Part shown: positions 1 through 5,738 of the stretch, in pieces
Layout: every line of letters starts with the position of its first letter
How positions within the stretch are numbered: position 1 is the first letter of the stretch
Assembly (NCBI GenBank): GCA_002482765.1
Contig: DLGP01000126.1
Coordinates: 1 to 7,009 of the forward strand
From: Alphaproteobacteria bacterium UBA7691
Lineage (GTDB): Bacteria; Pseudomonadota; Alphaproteobacteria; Ferrovibrionales; Ferrovibrionaceae
Length of the DNA stretch: 7,009 nt
Direction: 5' to 3'
The notes under the pieces: generated by a model
The model's database searches: none
Told to the model about the DNA's origin: nothing
What the model saw: the letters and a program-made list of their open reading frames with translations, nothing else
Program-made: the position numbers and the translations under genes

Positions 1-1514
1 GCGATGGCGATGCGCTGGCGCTGGCCACCGGAAAGCCGCACGCCGCGTTCGCCCAGATAGGTATCGTAGCCCTGCGGCAAAGCCTGGATAAAGCCATGCG
101 CGGCGGCGGCTTCGGCGGCGGCGCGGATTGCGGCATCATCGGCCTCGGGGCGGCCATAGCGGATATTCTCGGCCACGCTGGCGCCGAAAATCACCGGTTC
201 CTGCGCCACCAGGCCGATCTGGCGCCGCATCGCCACCGGATCAAGCCGGCGCACATCCAGGCCGTCAATGCGGATCGTGCCGCCCTGCGGATCGTAGAAA
301 CGCTGCAACAGCTGAAACAGCGTGGTCTTGCCGGCACCCGAGGGGCCAACAATCGCCACCGTTTCGCCGGCCGCAATATCCAGGCTCAGATTGTCGATGG
401 CGGCGCTGCCGGGCCGCGCCGGATAGGCAAAGCGGATGGCATCAAACTGCACCTGGCCGCTGGCCCGCGCCGGCAGTTGCAGCGGCTGTGCCGGCACCGG
501 CAGGCCGGGTTCGGTGCCCAGCAGTTGCATCAGCCGTTCGGCGGCACCGGCGGCACGCTGCACATCGCCCCACACTTCGGACAAGGCGCCCACGGCGGCG
601 GCGCCGATCACGGCATAAAACACAAAGGCCGACAATTCGCCGCCCGACATCTCGCCGGCAAACACCGCCTTGCCGCCGATCCACATCACGGCATTCACCG
701 CGCCGAAAACCAGCAGCATCACCAGCGCGGTGAGCGAGGCGCGCGCCCGGGTGCGGCGCACGGCAGTGCCGAAGGCGCTTTCGGCATTCTGGCCGAAGCG
801 GCGGGCCTCGCGCGCCTCGGCGGTATAGGCCTGCACCGTGGTGATGGCATTCAGGGTTTCGCCGGCCTGGGCGGAAAGATCGGCCACACGATCCTGGCTC
901 TGGCGCGACAGCACCCGCAGGCGGCGGCCAAACACGATGATCGGCAGCACCACCAGCGGAATCACCAGCGCCACCAGCATGGTCAGGCGCGGCGAGGTGA
1001 TAAGCAGCAGCGCGGCGCTGCCGATGAACAGCAGCAGGTTGCGCAACGCCACCGAGATGGATGAACCCACCAGGGTCTGGATCAGTTCGGTATCGGTGGT
1101 CAGGCGCGACAACACCTCGCCGGTGCGGGTGCTTTCGAAGAAGGCCGGCGACAGTTTCAGCACATGGGCGAACACCGCCTTGCGCACATCGGCCACCACC
1201 CGCTCGCCAAGCCAGGTGACACAGTAGAAGCGGGCATAGGTGGCAATCGCCAGCACCACCACCACACCGAACAGGGCGCCGAAATAGAGATCGAGCATGG
1301 TGCCGTCGCCGCCGCTGCCGAAGCCGACATCAATCACCCGGCGGATTGCCTGGCCGATGCCCAGCACCGCCACGGCGGCTACCACCAGGGCCACGCCGGC
1401 ACCGGCGGCGATCCAGCGATAGGGCAGAACAAAGCCGAGCAGGCGGGCCAGCGGGCCGAAGCCGGGGCGGCCCGAGGCTTGGGCGGAGGGGGGGGCGGCA
1501 GCAGGTGTTGTCAT
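1..1514 (-). CDS. ABC exporter half-transporter (fused membrane and ATPase domains), 3' end off the left edge
   Basis: This is an ATP-driven exporter of the MsbA/multidrug type in the inner membrane; the substrate cannot be told from sequence. About 504 codons are present and read without a stop. A Pro/Ala-rich N-terminus (residues 1-20) is followed by membrane segments near residues 29-52, 80-98, 155-174, 180-196, 261-280 and 295-312. The ATPase domain starts near residue 353. It shows Walker A GPSGAGKT (390-397), the Q-loop glutamine (Q438, in VAQEPVIF) and the ABC signature LSGGQ (494-498). Walker B, the D-loop and the H-loop lie beyond position 1, so the truncation is caused by the window, not by mutation. 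The ATG at 1512-1514 is the only Met before the conserved region; the next is residue 73. No strong Shine-Dalgarno precedes it. The fused layout predicts a homodimer. The alphaproteobacterial MsbA-related permease/ATP-binding family (TIGR02204-like) fits best from memory. The gene is divergent from the lipoprotein protease. Confidence 0.95.
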   Translation of the reverse strand, partial: MTTPAAAPPSAQASGRPGFGPLARLLGFVLPYRWIAAGAGVALVVAAVAVLGIGQAIRRVIDVGFGSGGDGTMLDLYFGALFGVVVVLAIATYARFYCVTWLGERVVADVRKAVFAHVLKLSPAFFESTRTGEVLSRLTTDTELIQTLVGSSISVALRNLLLFIGSAALLLITSPRLTMLVALVIPLVVLPIIVFGRRLRVLSRQSQDRVADLSAQAGETLNAITTVQAYTAEAREARRFGQNAESAFGTAVRRTRARASLTALVMLLVFGAVNAVMWIGGKAVFAGEMSGGELSAFVFYAVIGAAAVGALSEVWGDVQRAAGAAERLMQLLGTEPGLPVPAQPLQLPARASGQVQFDAIRFAYPARPGSAAIDNLSLDIAAGETVAIVGPSGAGKTTLFQLLQRFYDPQGGTIRIDGLDVRRLDPVAMRRQIGLVAQEPVIFGASVAENIRYGRPEADDAAIRAAAEAAAAHGFIQALPQGYDTYLGERGVRLSGGQRQRIAI

Positions 1515-1586
1515 GGTGCCAAGCGGTATACCAGCCGGGCCGCCCGCTGCCCAGCGGTGCGCCTGACACAGATGGTTGCTGGGGAA

Positions 1587-1641
1587 CAATGAATAAACAT
1601 TTCATTGACCATCCCCTCAGGGTTGTGAAAAATGTTCATTG
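1587..1641. promoter_or_regulatory. Possible operator: inverted repeat plus a third heptamer copy in the divergent intergenic region
   Basis: CAATGAA (1587-1593) and TTCATTG (1601-1607) form a perfect 7-bp inverted repeat with a 7-nt AT-rich spacer, flanked by GGGG (1581-1584) and CCCC (1612-1615). The same heptamer TTCATTG recurs directly at 1635-1641, where it is part of the small palindrome AATG-TT-CATT (1631-1640). Repeated, symmetric half-sites between divergent genes, just upstream of a -10 box, suggest binding by a dimeric regulator. The protein is unknown. AT-rich DNA has some by-chance symmetry, so this is a candidate only. Confidence 0.45.
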
Positions 1642-1656
1642 GAAAACAATTATAAT
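1628..1656 (+). promoter_or_regulatory. Candidate promoter of the lipoprotein protease gene
   Basis: A perfect TATAAT lies at 1651-1656, 17 nt before the ATG at 1674, which predicts a leader of only about 10 nt. The expected -35 position (about 1628-1633) reads AAAAAT, a poor match to TTGACA, and there is no TG extension of the -10. A good -10 with a poor -35 is typical of activator-dependent promoters, and the TTCATTG copy at 1635-1641 sits between the two boxes. ATTATAAT (1649-1656) is self-complementary, so a -10 on the other strand is also possible, but I see no convincing partner for it. Confidence 0.45.
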
Positions 1657-1673
1657 GGTTTCTGGGGAAAAAT

Positions 1674-3092
1674 ATGCGCGGCTTTGGTTTTGTCCTGTCC
1701 AGGTCTGGTGTTTTTCTGCTCGCCAGCCTGATGCTGGCAGGCTGCAATGATCGGCTGGCACCCCCCGAGCCGATTACGGCGCGCGCGGTGCAGCGCGGTG
1801 ACGAGGTGATTCCGGTTGGCAGCGTGGCCGGCGATCCTGCGGCGTTGCAGCCAATGCAACTGGTGCGCCTGCAATTCGCCATCCCGCGCGGCAGCGAGTT
1901 TGGCTATCTCGGCTTCAATCCGCTGATCTGCTGGCCAAGCGCCAGTTTTGGGCCGTTCTACTGGGATCGTGATCGAATGGAAGCAGCCGAGAAGGATTGG
2001 CCGGACAGCTTTTTCCATGTCCTGGGCGGCCACGGCTATAATGTGGTGGGCGACCCTGATCGGTTGTTTCCTGAGCGAGGCGAGCAGCGGCCGGTATATC
2101 AGGTGGCGGCGAATGTGAAGCAGGCCCATGTTGAGGCCAGCGCCTCGTGCAGCCTGTTGACCGGTTTTATGACCGGCATCAACGCCGAAGCCAGCATCAG
2201 CGTGGAATGGCAGGTTTTTGAGCCGTTGCAGCGTCGCGTGGTGTGGCGTGGCGAAACCAAGGGGCACTACAAAAGCAAAAGCCCGTTGCCGCCCGGCAAG
2301 GTGGTGCAGGCGCTGGCGCAGGCCTTTGCCGATGCCAGCAACAATCTGGCCGTGGTGCGCCCGTTCCGCGACGCGGTGACGGTGGCACCGAAGCGGCCGG
2401 AATTGCTGGCGGTGGAGGCCGATACGCTGCTGCTGCCGCTGGTGCCGCCCGGCACGACGCCTTTTGCCGAGCGCAGCGATGCGGCGCGCAGCGCCACCGT
2501 GCTGATCAGCAGCGGCGATGGCCATGGCTCGGGTTTCCTGATTTCCAGCGCCGGCCATGTTGTGACCAATTGGCATGTGGTGGGCGACCAGCGTTTTGTT
2601 GCGGTGCATCTGGTTTCGGGCCGTCGCGTGGTGGGTGAGGTGTTGCGCAGTGCATCGGCACGCGATGTTGCTCTGGTCAAGATCGAGGGCGAGGGCTATG
2701 TGCCACTGGCGGTGCGGCGTGAGCCGGTTATGGTGGCCGAAGAGGTGTTTGCCATTGGTGCGCCGCAAAAGCGGCAACTGGGCTGGACGGTGACGCGCGG
2801 TATCGTCAGCGCCTATCGCCAGGCCATGCGTAATTCCAGTGATGCCGAACTGGACCTGATCCAGTCGGATGTGCCGATCCATGGCGGCAATAGCGGCGGC
2901 CCGCTGCTGGACATGCATGGCAATCTGGTTGGCATTGCTGTGCAGACCTTTCTGCCCACACCAGGCAAGATGAATACCGGCCTGAATGGTTTCATCCCGA
3001 TTCTGGATGGGTTGAAGCACCTGAAAGTGGAATTCCGCCCGGCAGCGGAAATCCGCCGCAGCCTGCGTGATGGCTCATCCCGGGTGGATTAG
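1674..3092 (+). CDS. Lipoprotein with C-terminal trypsin-like (S1C/HtrA-type) serine protease domain
   Basis: This is a predicted periplasm-facing, lipid-anchored serine protease of 472 residues. A signal sequence (1-23) ends in the lipobox LAGC, giving lipidated Cys24; the next residue is Asn rather than Asp, compatible with outer-membrane sorting. Residues 35-235 form a domain I do not recognise, with two further cysteines (C86, C159) that could make a disulfide. The protease domain (about 270-445) carries the full triad: His301 in TNWHVVGD, Asp331 in ARDVALVKIE and Ser407 in HGGNSGGPLLD. The length after Ser407 (65 residues) leaves no room for a PDZ domain, unlike DegP, DegQ or DegS. The start at 1674 is preceded by GGGG (1664-1667), and the signal peptide begins at once. 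It likely cleaves misfolded or specific envelope proteins, but the substrate is unknown. It is divergent from the exporter and probably monocistronic. Confidence 0.92.
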   Translation: MRGFGFVLSRSGVFLLASLMLAGCNDRLAPPEPITARAVQRGDEVIPVGSVAGDPAALQPMQLVRLQFAIPRGSEFGYLGFNPLICWPSASFGPFYWDRDRMEAAEKDWPDSFFHVLGGHGYNVVGDPDRLFPERGEQRPVYQVAANVKQAHVEASASCSLLTGFMTGINAEASISVEWQVFEPLQRRVVWRGETKGHYKSKSPLPPGKVVQALAQAFADASNNLAVVRPFRDAVTVAPKRPELLAVEADTLLLPLVPPGTTPFAERSDAARSATVLISSGDGHGSGFLISSAGHVVTNWHVVGDQRFVAVHLVSGRRVVGEVLRSASARDVALVKIEGEGYVPLAVRREPVMVAEEVFAIGAPQKRQLGWTVTRGIVSAYRQAMRNSSDAELDLIQSDVPIHGGNSGGPLLDMHGNLVGIAVQTFLPTPGKMNTGLNGFIPILDGLKHLKVEFRPAAEIRRSLRDGSSRVD

Positions 3093-3132
3093 GCGCGGTT
3101 TTGGCGCCGGATCATGGCCGGGGATGGCCTTT

Positions 3133-3158
3133 CCGGGCTTGCGGAGCCGGCCCGGTTT
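3133..3158 (+). terminator. Weak terminator-like hairpin after the protease gene
   Basis: CCGGGC (3133-3138) pairs with GCCCGG (3150-3155) across an 11-nt loop, followed by only three T residues. It lies 41 nt after the protease stop codon. The short T-tract and large loop make this a weak intrinsic terminator, and the loop contains the -35 box proposed for rpmE. It may have no terminator role. Confidence 0.3.
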
Positions 3159-3167
3159 GGCTATAAC
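3139..3167 (+). promoter_or_regulatory. Probable vegetative sigma-70-type promoter of rpmE
   Basis: TTGCGG (3139-3144) and TATAAC (3162-3167) are separated by exactly 17 nt, giving good matches to both consensus boxes at ideal spacing. Transcription would start near 3174 and leave a leader of about 60 nt before the rpmE ATG, which includes the hairpin at 3194-3220. A separate, strong housekeeping promoter is expected for a ribosomal protein gene standing alone. Confidence 0.6.
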
Positions 3168-3193
3168 CCGCCGCCATTGCGGAATTCACTGAT

Positions 3194-3225
3194 GGCCGGG
3201 CCTAGACTTTTGCCCCGGCCGGGAG
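3194..3225 (+). promoter_or_regulatory. rpmE leader hairpin abutting the ribosome binding site
   Basis: GGCCGGG (3194-3200) pairs perfectly with CCCGGCC (3214-3220) around a 13-nt loop. The Shine-Dalgarno GGGAG (3221-3225) follows directly on the right arm, 8 nt from the ATG at 3234. There is no T-tract, so it is not a terminator. A GC-rich hairpin touching the ribosome binding site suits translational control. Several bacterial groups have L31 leader RNAs that bind the protein product, but I cannot say this one belongs to a known class. Confidence 0.4.
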
Positions 3226-3233
3226 ACTGAGAC

Positions 3234-3461
3234 ATGAAGCCGGATATCCATCCCGATTACCACGAAATCAAGGTGCAGATGACCGATGGCACGGTCTACA
3301 GCACCCGTTCCACCTACGGCAAGGCTGGCGATGTGCTGGCGCTGGATATCGATTCGAAATCGCATCCGGCCTGGACTGGCGGCCCGGCGCGCCTCAACGA
3401 GGCCGGCGGCCAGGTGGCCAAGTTCAACAAGCGCTTCGCGGGTTTCGGCCTGAAGAAGTAA
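3234..3461 (+). CDS. rpmE: 50S ribosomal protein L31, cysteine-free (zinc-independent) form
   Basis: This is a 75-residue protein of the large ribosomal subunit that helps form the bridge to the small subunit. The family pattern is clear: MKPDIHPDYHEIKVQMTDG at the N-terminus, TRSTYGKAGD, SHPAWTGG (residues 43-50) and the terminal block VAKFNKRFAGF. The positions that hold the zinc-binding cysteines in the E. coli protein are replaced (QMTDG where E. coli has CSCG, DIDSKSHP where it has CSKCH), and there is no Cys in the whole protein. This C-minus form is usual in Alphaproteobacteria and needs no zinc. The start is supported by GGGAG at 3221-3225. The gene has its own promoter, leader and terminator, so it appears monocistronic. 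Confidence 0.96.
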   Translation: MKPDIHPDYHEIKVQMTDGTVYSTRSTYGKAGDVLALDIDSKSHPAWTGGPARLNEAGGQVAKFNKRFAGFGLKK

Positions 3462-3485
3462 GGCATTTCCGGGTCAAACATCCGG

Positions 3486-3494
3486 TGCTAGAAT
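3486..3494 (+). promoter_or_regulatory. Possible extended -10 promoter overlapping the rpmE terminator
   Basis: TGCTAGAAT at 3486-3494 matches an extended -10 element (TGn followed by a TATAAT-like box). A start near 3501 would fall inside the left arm of the rpmE terminator, so the new transcript could not form the full hairpin and would read on into the small gene at 3572. The upstream -35 region (about 3466-3471, TTTCCG) is weak. Confidence 0.3.
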
Positions 3495-3495
3495 A

Positions 3496-3531
3496 AACAG
3501 GCGGCCTATGATCGGGCCGCCTGTTGTCTTT
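3496..3531 (+). terminator. Intrinsic terminator of rpmE
   Basis: A perfect 11-bp stem, AACAGGCGGCC (3496-3506) with GGCCGCCTGTT (3515-3525), has an 8-nt loop and is followed by GTCTTT. It lies 34 nt after the rpmE stop. The T-tract is interrupted, so efficiency may be moderate, but the long GC-rich stem with an A-rich lead-in is convincing. Confidence 0.75.
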
Positions 3532-3571
3532 CCGGCAACCCGTGTGGTGCCGGCGCGTCTTGGACGAATCG

Positions 3572-3838
3572 ATGAGCCAGGTTTATCAAGCCGCCTCTTT
3601 TTCGCTCGGCAGTGAAGTGGTCACCATTGTGATGGTGGCGGCCAGTGCGGTTGCCACCCAGGAGATGGCGGCGCGCTCCTTTGCCGGCCTCAGGCCGCAT
3701 TTCCGCAATTCCACGGTGGTGCTCGCCACCCAGCAATTGGGTCTGGCGCCGCAATTCACCGGCCCGCGCCATGTGCTGGAAGCTTTGCGCGGCAAAACTT
3801 TGGGCGATTTTCGCTGGCAACCGATCGTTATCAGTTGA
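3572..3838 (+). CDS. Small protein of unknown function, 88 residues
   Basis: I do not recognise a family with certainty. The 88-residue product starts MSQVYQAASFSLGSEVV and has a Val/Ala-rich segment (16-29) that could be a buried strand or short helix, but is too weak for a sure membrane span. A basic, polar stretch with RPHFRNST (41-48) follows, then a C-terminal part with GPRHVLEALRGKTLGDFRW (64-82). The composition is protein-like and third positions are mostly G or C like the neighbours, so it looks real. An earlier in-frame ATG at 3524 lies in the right arm of the rpmE terminator and would add an unlikely RQPVWCRRV stretch, so I chose 3572; the Shine-Dalgarno there is weak (GGAC at 3562-3565). 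The stop is 12 nt before the heat-shock promoter of hsp20. Confidence 0.65.
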   Translation: MSQVYQAASFSLGSEVVTIVMVAASAVATQEMAARSFAGLRPHFRNSTVVLATQQLGLAPQFTGPRHVLEALRGKTLGDFRWQPIVIS

Positions 3839-3850
3839 GCCAGCACGGGG

Positions 3851-3879
3851 CTTGAAAGCCCTGGCCCGCCTCCCTACAT
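3851..3879 (+). promoter_or_regulatory. Heat-shock (RpoH/sigma-32) promoter of hsp20
   Basis: CTTGAAA (3851-3857) matches the sigma-32 -35 consensus exactly. The -10 region reads CCCTACAT (3872-3879), with the core CTACAT starting 17 nt after CTTGAA, the spacing seen in alphaproteobacterial RpoH promoters. The start would be near 3886, leaving a leader of about 95 nt before the hsp20 ATG. Position, spacing and the gene served all agree. Confidence 0.75.
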
Positions 3880-3885
3880 CGACAT

Positions 3886-3980
3886 TGTCCCGATGCCGCT
3901 CATGGATCGGGGCTAAACAGCGGCCCGGCCAATCCTGGCGGGTTGCGCAGCTCTCTTGTCGCTCAAGGAGGATAAGACCC
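3886..3980 (+). promoter_or_regulatory. ROSE-like RNA thermometer in the hsp20 leader
   Basis: The leader folds by eye into three hairpins. The first is CCCGAT (3889-3894) with ATCGGG (3906-3911). The second is CCCGGCCA (3924-3931) with TGGCGGG (3936-3942), with one bulged G. The third covers the ribosome binding site: CTC-TTG (3953-3958) pairs with CAA-GAG (3964-3966, 3968-3970), leaving G3967 bulged. The third contains TCGCT (3959-3963) just before the Shine-Dalgarno AAGGAGGA (3965-3972), matching the conserved U(U/C)GCU of ROSE elements. ROSE leaders in rhizobia and relatives keep small heat-shock mRNAs untranslated at low temperature by pairing the ribosome binding site and open on warming. 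Gene, leader length, motif and hairpin order all fit; the exact pairing of UCGCU is uncertain. Confidence 0.7.
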
Positions 3981-4442
3981 ATGCGTGCTTTCGACATTTC
4001 TCCCCTGCTGCGGTCCAGCATCGGCTTCGACCATGTCAACCGCCTCTACGATCTTGCCAGCCGGCTTGACGAATCGAGCCTGTCCTACCCGCCCTACAAT
4101 ATCGAAAAGCGCGGCGAGGATGCCTACCGCATCACCATGGCGGTGGCTGGTTTCCGCCTCGATGAACTGGATGTGACGGTGAAGGAAAACAGCCTCACCA
4201 TCGCCTCGAAGGTGGTGGAGCAGCCGGCCGAGGCTGAGGGCGTGACCTATCTGCACCGCGGCATTGCGCGCCGTGCCTTCGAGCGCCGCTTCGAGCTGGC
4301 CGATACCGTGAAGGTGGTGGGCGCCCAGCTGGTGGACGGCCTGCTGCATATCGAGCTGAAGCGCGAAGTGCCTGAAGCCAAGAAGCCGCGCCAGATTCCG
4401 ATCCTGGCCGGCAGCCAGCCGCAAAGCCTGCGCGCCGCCTGA
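3981..4442 (+). CDS. hsp20: Small heat-shock protein, Hsp20/IbpA type
   Basis: This is a cytoplasmic ATP-independent chaperone that binds unfolding proteins and holds them for refolding by DnaK/ClpB. The product has 153 residues. The alpha-crystallin domain spans about 36-130: YPPYNIEKRGEDAYRITMAV at its start, FRLDELDVTVKENSLTIAS (58-76), YLHRGIARRAFERRFELAD (90-108, typical of the IbpA-like class A) and the closing DGLLHIEL block (119-126). A C-terminal I-x-I anchor (I139-P-I141) used in oligomer assembly is present. The start at 3981 has a near-perfect Shine-Dalgarno AAGGAGGA (3965-3972) 8 nt upstream. The reading frame stays open upstream to about 3645, but that part overlaps the small gene, the promoter and the leader, and is not coding. 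Control is probably double: RpoH transcription and thermometer translation. Confidence 0.95.
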   Translation: MRAFDISPLLRSSIGFDHVNRLYDLASRLDESSLSYPPYNIEKRGEDAYRITMAVAGFRLDELDVTVKENSLTIASKVVEQPAEAEGVTYLHRGIARRAFERRFELADTVKVVGAQLVDGLLHIELKREVPEAKKPRQIPILAGSQPQSLRAA

Positions 4443-4463
4443 TTGGCGCCAGCCTGAATACCG

Positions 4464-4491
4464 GCCCGGGTGGCAACACCCGGGCTTTTTT
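4464..4491 (+). terminator. Strong intrinsic terminator of hsp20
   Basis: A perfect 9-bp stem, GCCCGGGTG (4464-4472) with CACCCGGGC (4477-4485), is closed by a GCAA (GNRA) tetraloop and followed by six T residues (4486-4491). It lies 21 nt after the hsp20 stop. This is a textbook rho-independent terminator and separates hsp20 from the next unit. Confidence 0.93.
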
Positions 4492-4554
4492 ATGGCTGCT
4501 GAATCTCGCAAGGCGGGCATAAGATAAGTAAGGTGCACCCAAAAGAGGGTGTCC

Positions 4555-5736
4555 ATGAGCGAATCGGTACCAATGAATACACCTGAGCGGCTGGATTTTC
4601 AGCCTGCTCCCGGCCTGACCCGGCTGCTGCTGCGCAACTTCTTTTATGGCGTGCTGACCCTGGGTTTTTATCGTTTCTGGGCGCGCACCAATCTGCGGCG
4701 TTATCTGTGGAGCGCGGTGCGCTTGCAGGATGAACCGCTGGAATATACCGGCACCGGGCGCGAGCTGTTCCTGGGTTTCATCATCGTGCTGGCGGTTTTT
4801 GTGCCGGTATCGATGCTTTATGGCGGCATCCAGGTGGCGCTGGCCGGCGATGCGCCCGCCCTGGCCGGCTTGGATGGCCTCTATTTCATCGTGCTGCTGA
4901 TGCTGGTGGCGGTGGCGCAATTCCGCGCCCGGCGCTATCGCCTGTCGCGCAGCATGTGGCGCGGCATCCGCGCCGGCCAGGGCGGTTCAAGCTGGGCCTA
5001 TCTGGGCCGCTTTGCGCTCTGGTTGCTGGTCGCCATCGTCACCTTGGGTTTCAGCATACCCTGGGCCGCTGCCGATCTGGCGCGCTACCGCATGAAGCAC
5101 ACCTTTTGGGGCAGTTTCCAGGGCGATTTCGTCGGCACGCCCAATCAACTGCTGCTGCCGATAGCCTGGATGTGGGGTGGATTGGTCGGCTTGCTGGGCT
5201 GGTCGGTCTATGAATTCTTCACGTTGGCCGATGGCATGCAGCGGCAAATCGCAGTCTACAAGATTATGACTGGCGGCGCCTTGATGCCGGTGCTTTTCAT
5301 CTATTTCCAGATGGCTTGGCTGCGCTGGTATATCGATGGCATGCAGCTGGGACCGCTGCGTTTCAAGGCGGATTTCAGTGTTGCAGCACTGTTCTGGCGT
5401 CTGGCTCTGGGCGGATTGCTGGTTGTCATTGTTGTGGGCGGGCTGTGGTTTGCATTCGGCTATGCGGTTTTTGTGGTCGGCGTCAGTAATGGGCTGACCC
5501 ATGAAAACATATTGGCCAACCCATTGGTCATCATAGCCATGCTGCTGTTTTTTCCGATAATGCTGCTCTGCCTGCGGCTGGCCTATTACTACCTGATGTT
5601 CATGCCGGCCCTGCGGCGCGTGGTGCTGGGGGTGAGCGTGATCGGCCTGGATGCCGCCATGCTGGCGCAACAGGCCGCACCGGACCAGATGCGCAGCGGC
5701 GAGGGACTTGCGGATAGTTTCGATATACCCTTGTAG
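4555..5736 (+). CDS. Multi-pass membrane protein of the DUF898/YjgN family
   Basis: This is an inner-membrane protein of 393 residues whose molecular role is not known. Hydrophobic spans lie near residues 26-40, 71-92, 108-122, 155-172, 199-220, 238-255, 278-303 and 320-343. The family pattern is visible twice: TLGFYRFWARTNLRRYLW (35-52) and TLGFSIPWAAADLARYRM (163-180). These are aromatic, Arg-rich segments at the membrane edge, suggesting an internal duplication; HTFWGSFQGDFVGT (182-195) matches the E-Y-T-G-T-G-R-E block near 63-70 less closely. ATG 4555 has AGAGGG (4544-4549) at suitable spacing. An in-frame GTG at 4549 overlaps that site and ATG 4573 is another option, so the start is fairly but not fully certain. 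The stop is 2 nt before the M48 peptidase start, so the two are almost surely co-transcribed. Confidence 0.85.
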   Translation: MSESVPMNTPERLDFQPAPGLTRLLLRNFFYGVLTLGFYRFWARTNLRRYLWSAVRLQDEPLEYTGTGRELFLGFIIVLAVFVPVSMLYGGIQVALAGDAPALAGLDGLYFIVLLMLVAVAQFRARRYRLSRSMWRGIRAGQGGSSWAYLGRFALWLLVAIVTLGFSIPWAAADLARYRMKHTFWGSFQGDFVGTPNQLLLPIAWMWGGLVGLLGWSVYEFFTLADGMQRQIAVYKIMTGGALMPVLFIYFQMAWLRWYIDGMQLGPLRFKADFSVAALFWRLALGGLLVVIVVGGLWFAFGYAVFVVGVSNGLTHENILANPLVIIAMLLFFPIMLLCLRLAYYYLMFMPALRRVVLGVSVIGLDAAMLAQQAAPDQMRSGEGLADSFDIPL

Positions 5737-5738
5737 GC

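Noticed and set aside
96..1064. 322-codon plus-strand frame opposite the ABC exporter
   Set aside because: The minus strand gives a clear exporter with Walker A, Q-loop and signature motifs. The plus-strand product is low-complexity, rich in Gly, His and Gln.
1526..1531. TATACC on the minus strand as a -10 for the ABC exporter
   Set aside because: It would leave almost no leader before the ATG at 1514, and no -35 box lies at the right distance.
1650..3020. 456-codon open frame on the minus strand, antisense to the serine protease gene
   Set aside because: The plus strand carries a lipobox, a complete catalytic triad and a ribosome site. The antisense product is rich in His, Gln and Arg with no recognisable domain, as expected from the complement of GC-biased codons.
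3645..3980. In-frame upstream extension of hsp20
   Set aside because: The perfect Shine-Dalgarno before 3981 and the Hsp20 family N-terminus fix the start. The extension is Arg/Pro/Trp-rich, overlaps another gene and runs through the promoter.
3506..4039. 177-codon minus-strand frame over the small gene and the hsp20 leader
   Set aside because: It crosses the rpmE terminator, the heat-shock promoter, the thermometer leader and the hsp20 start, and has no recognisable domain.
4497..4525. Possible promoter of the DUF898 gene (TAAGAT at 4520-4525)
   Set aside because: The -10-like box is acceptable, but nothing resembling a -35 is found at 16-18 nt (4497-4502 reads TGCTGA). A promoter must exist after the hsp20 terminator, but I cannot place it reliably.
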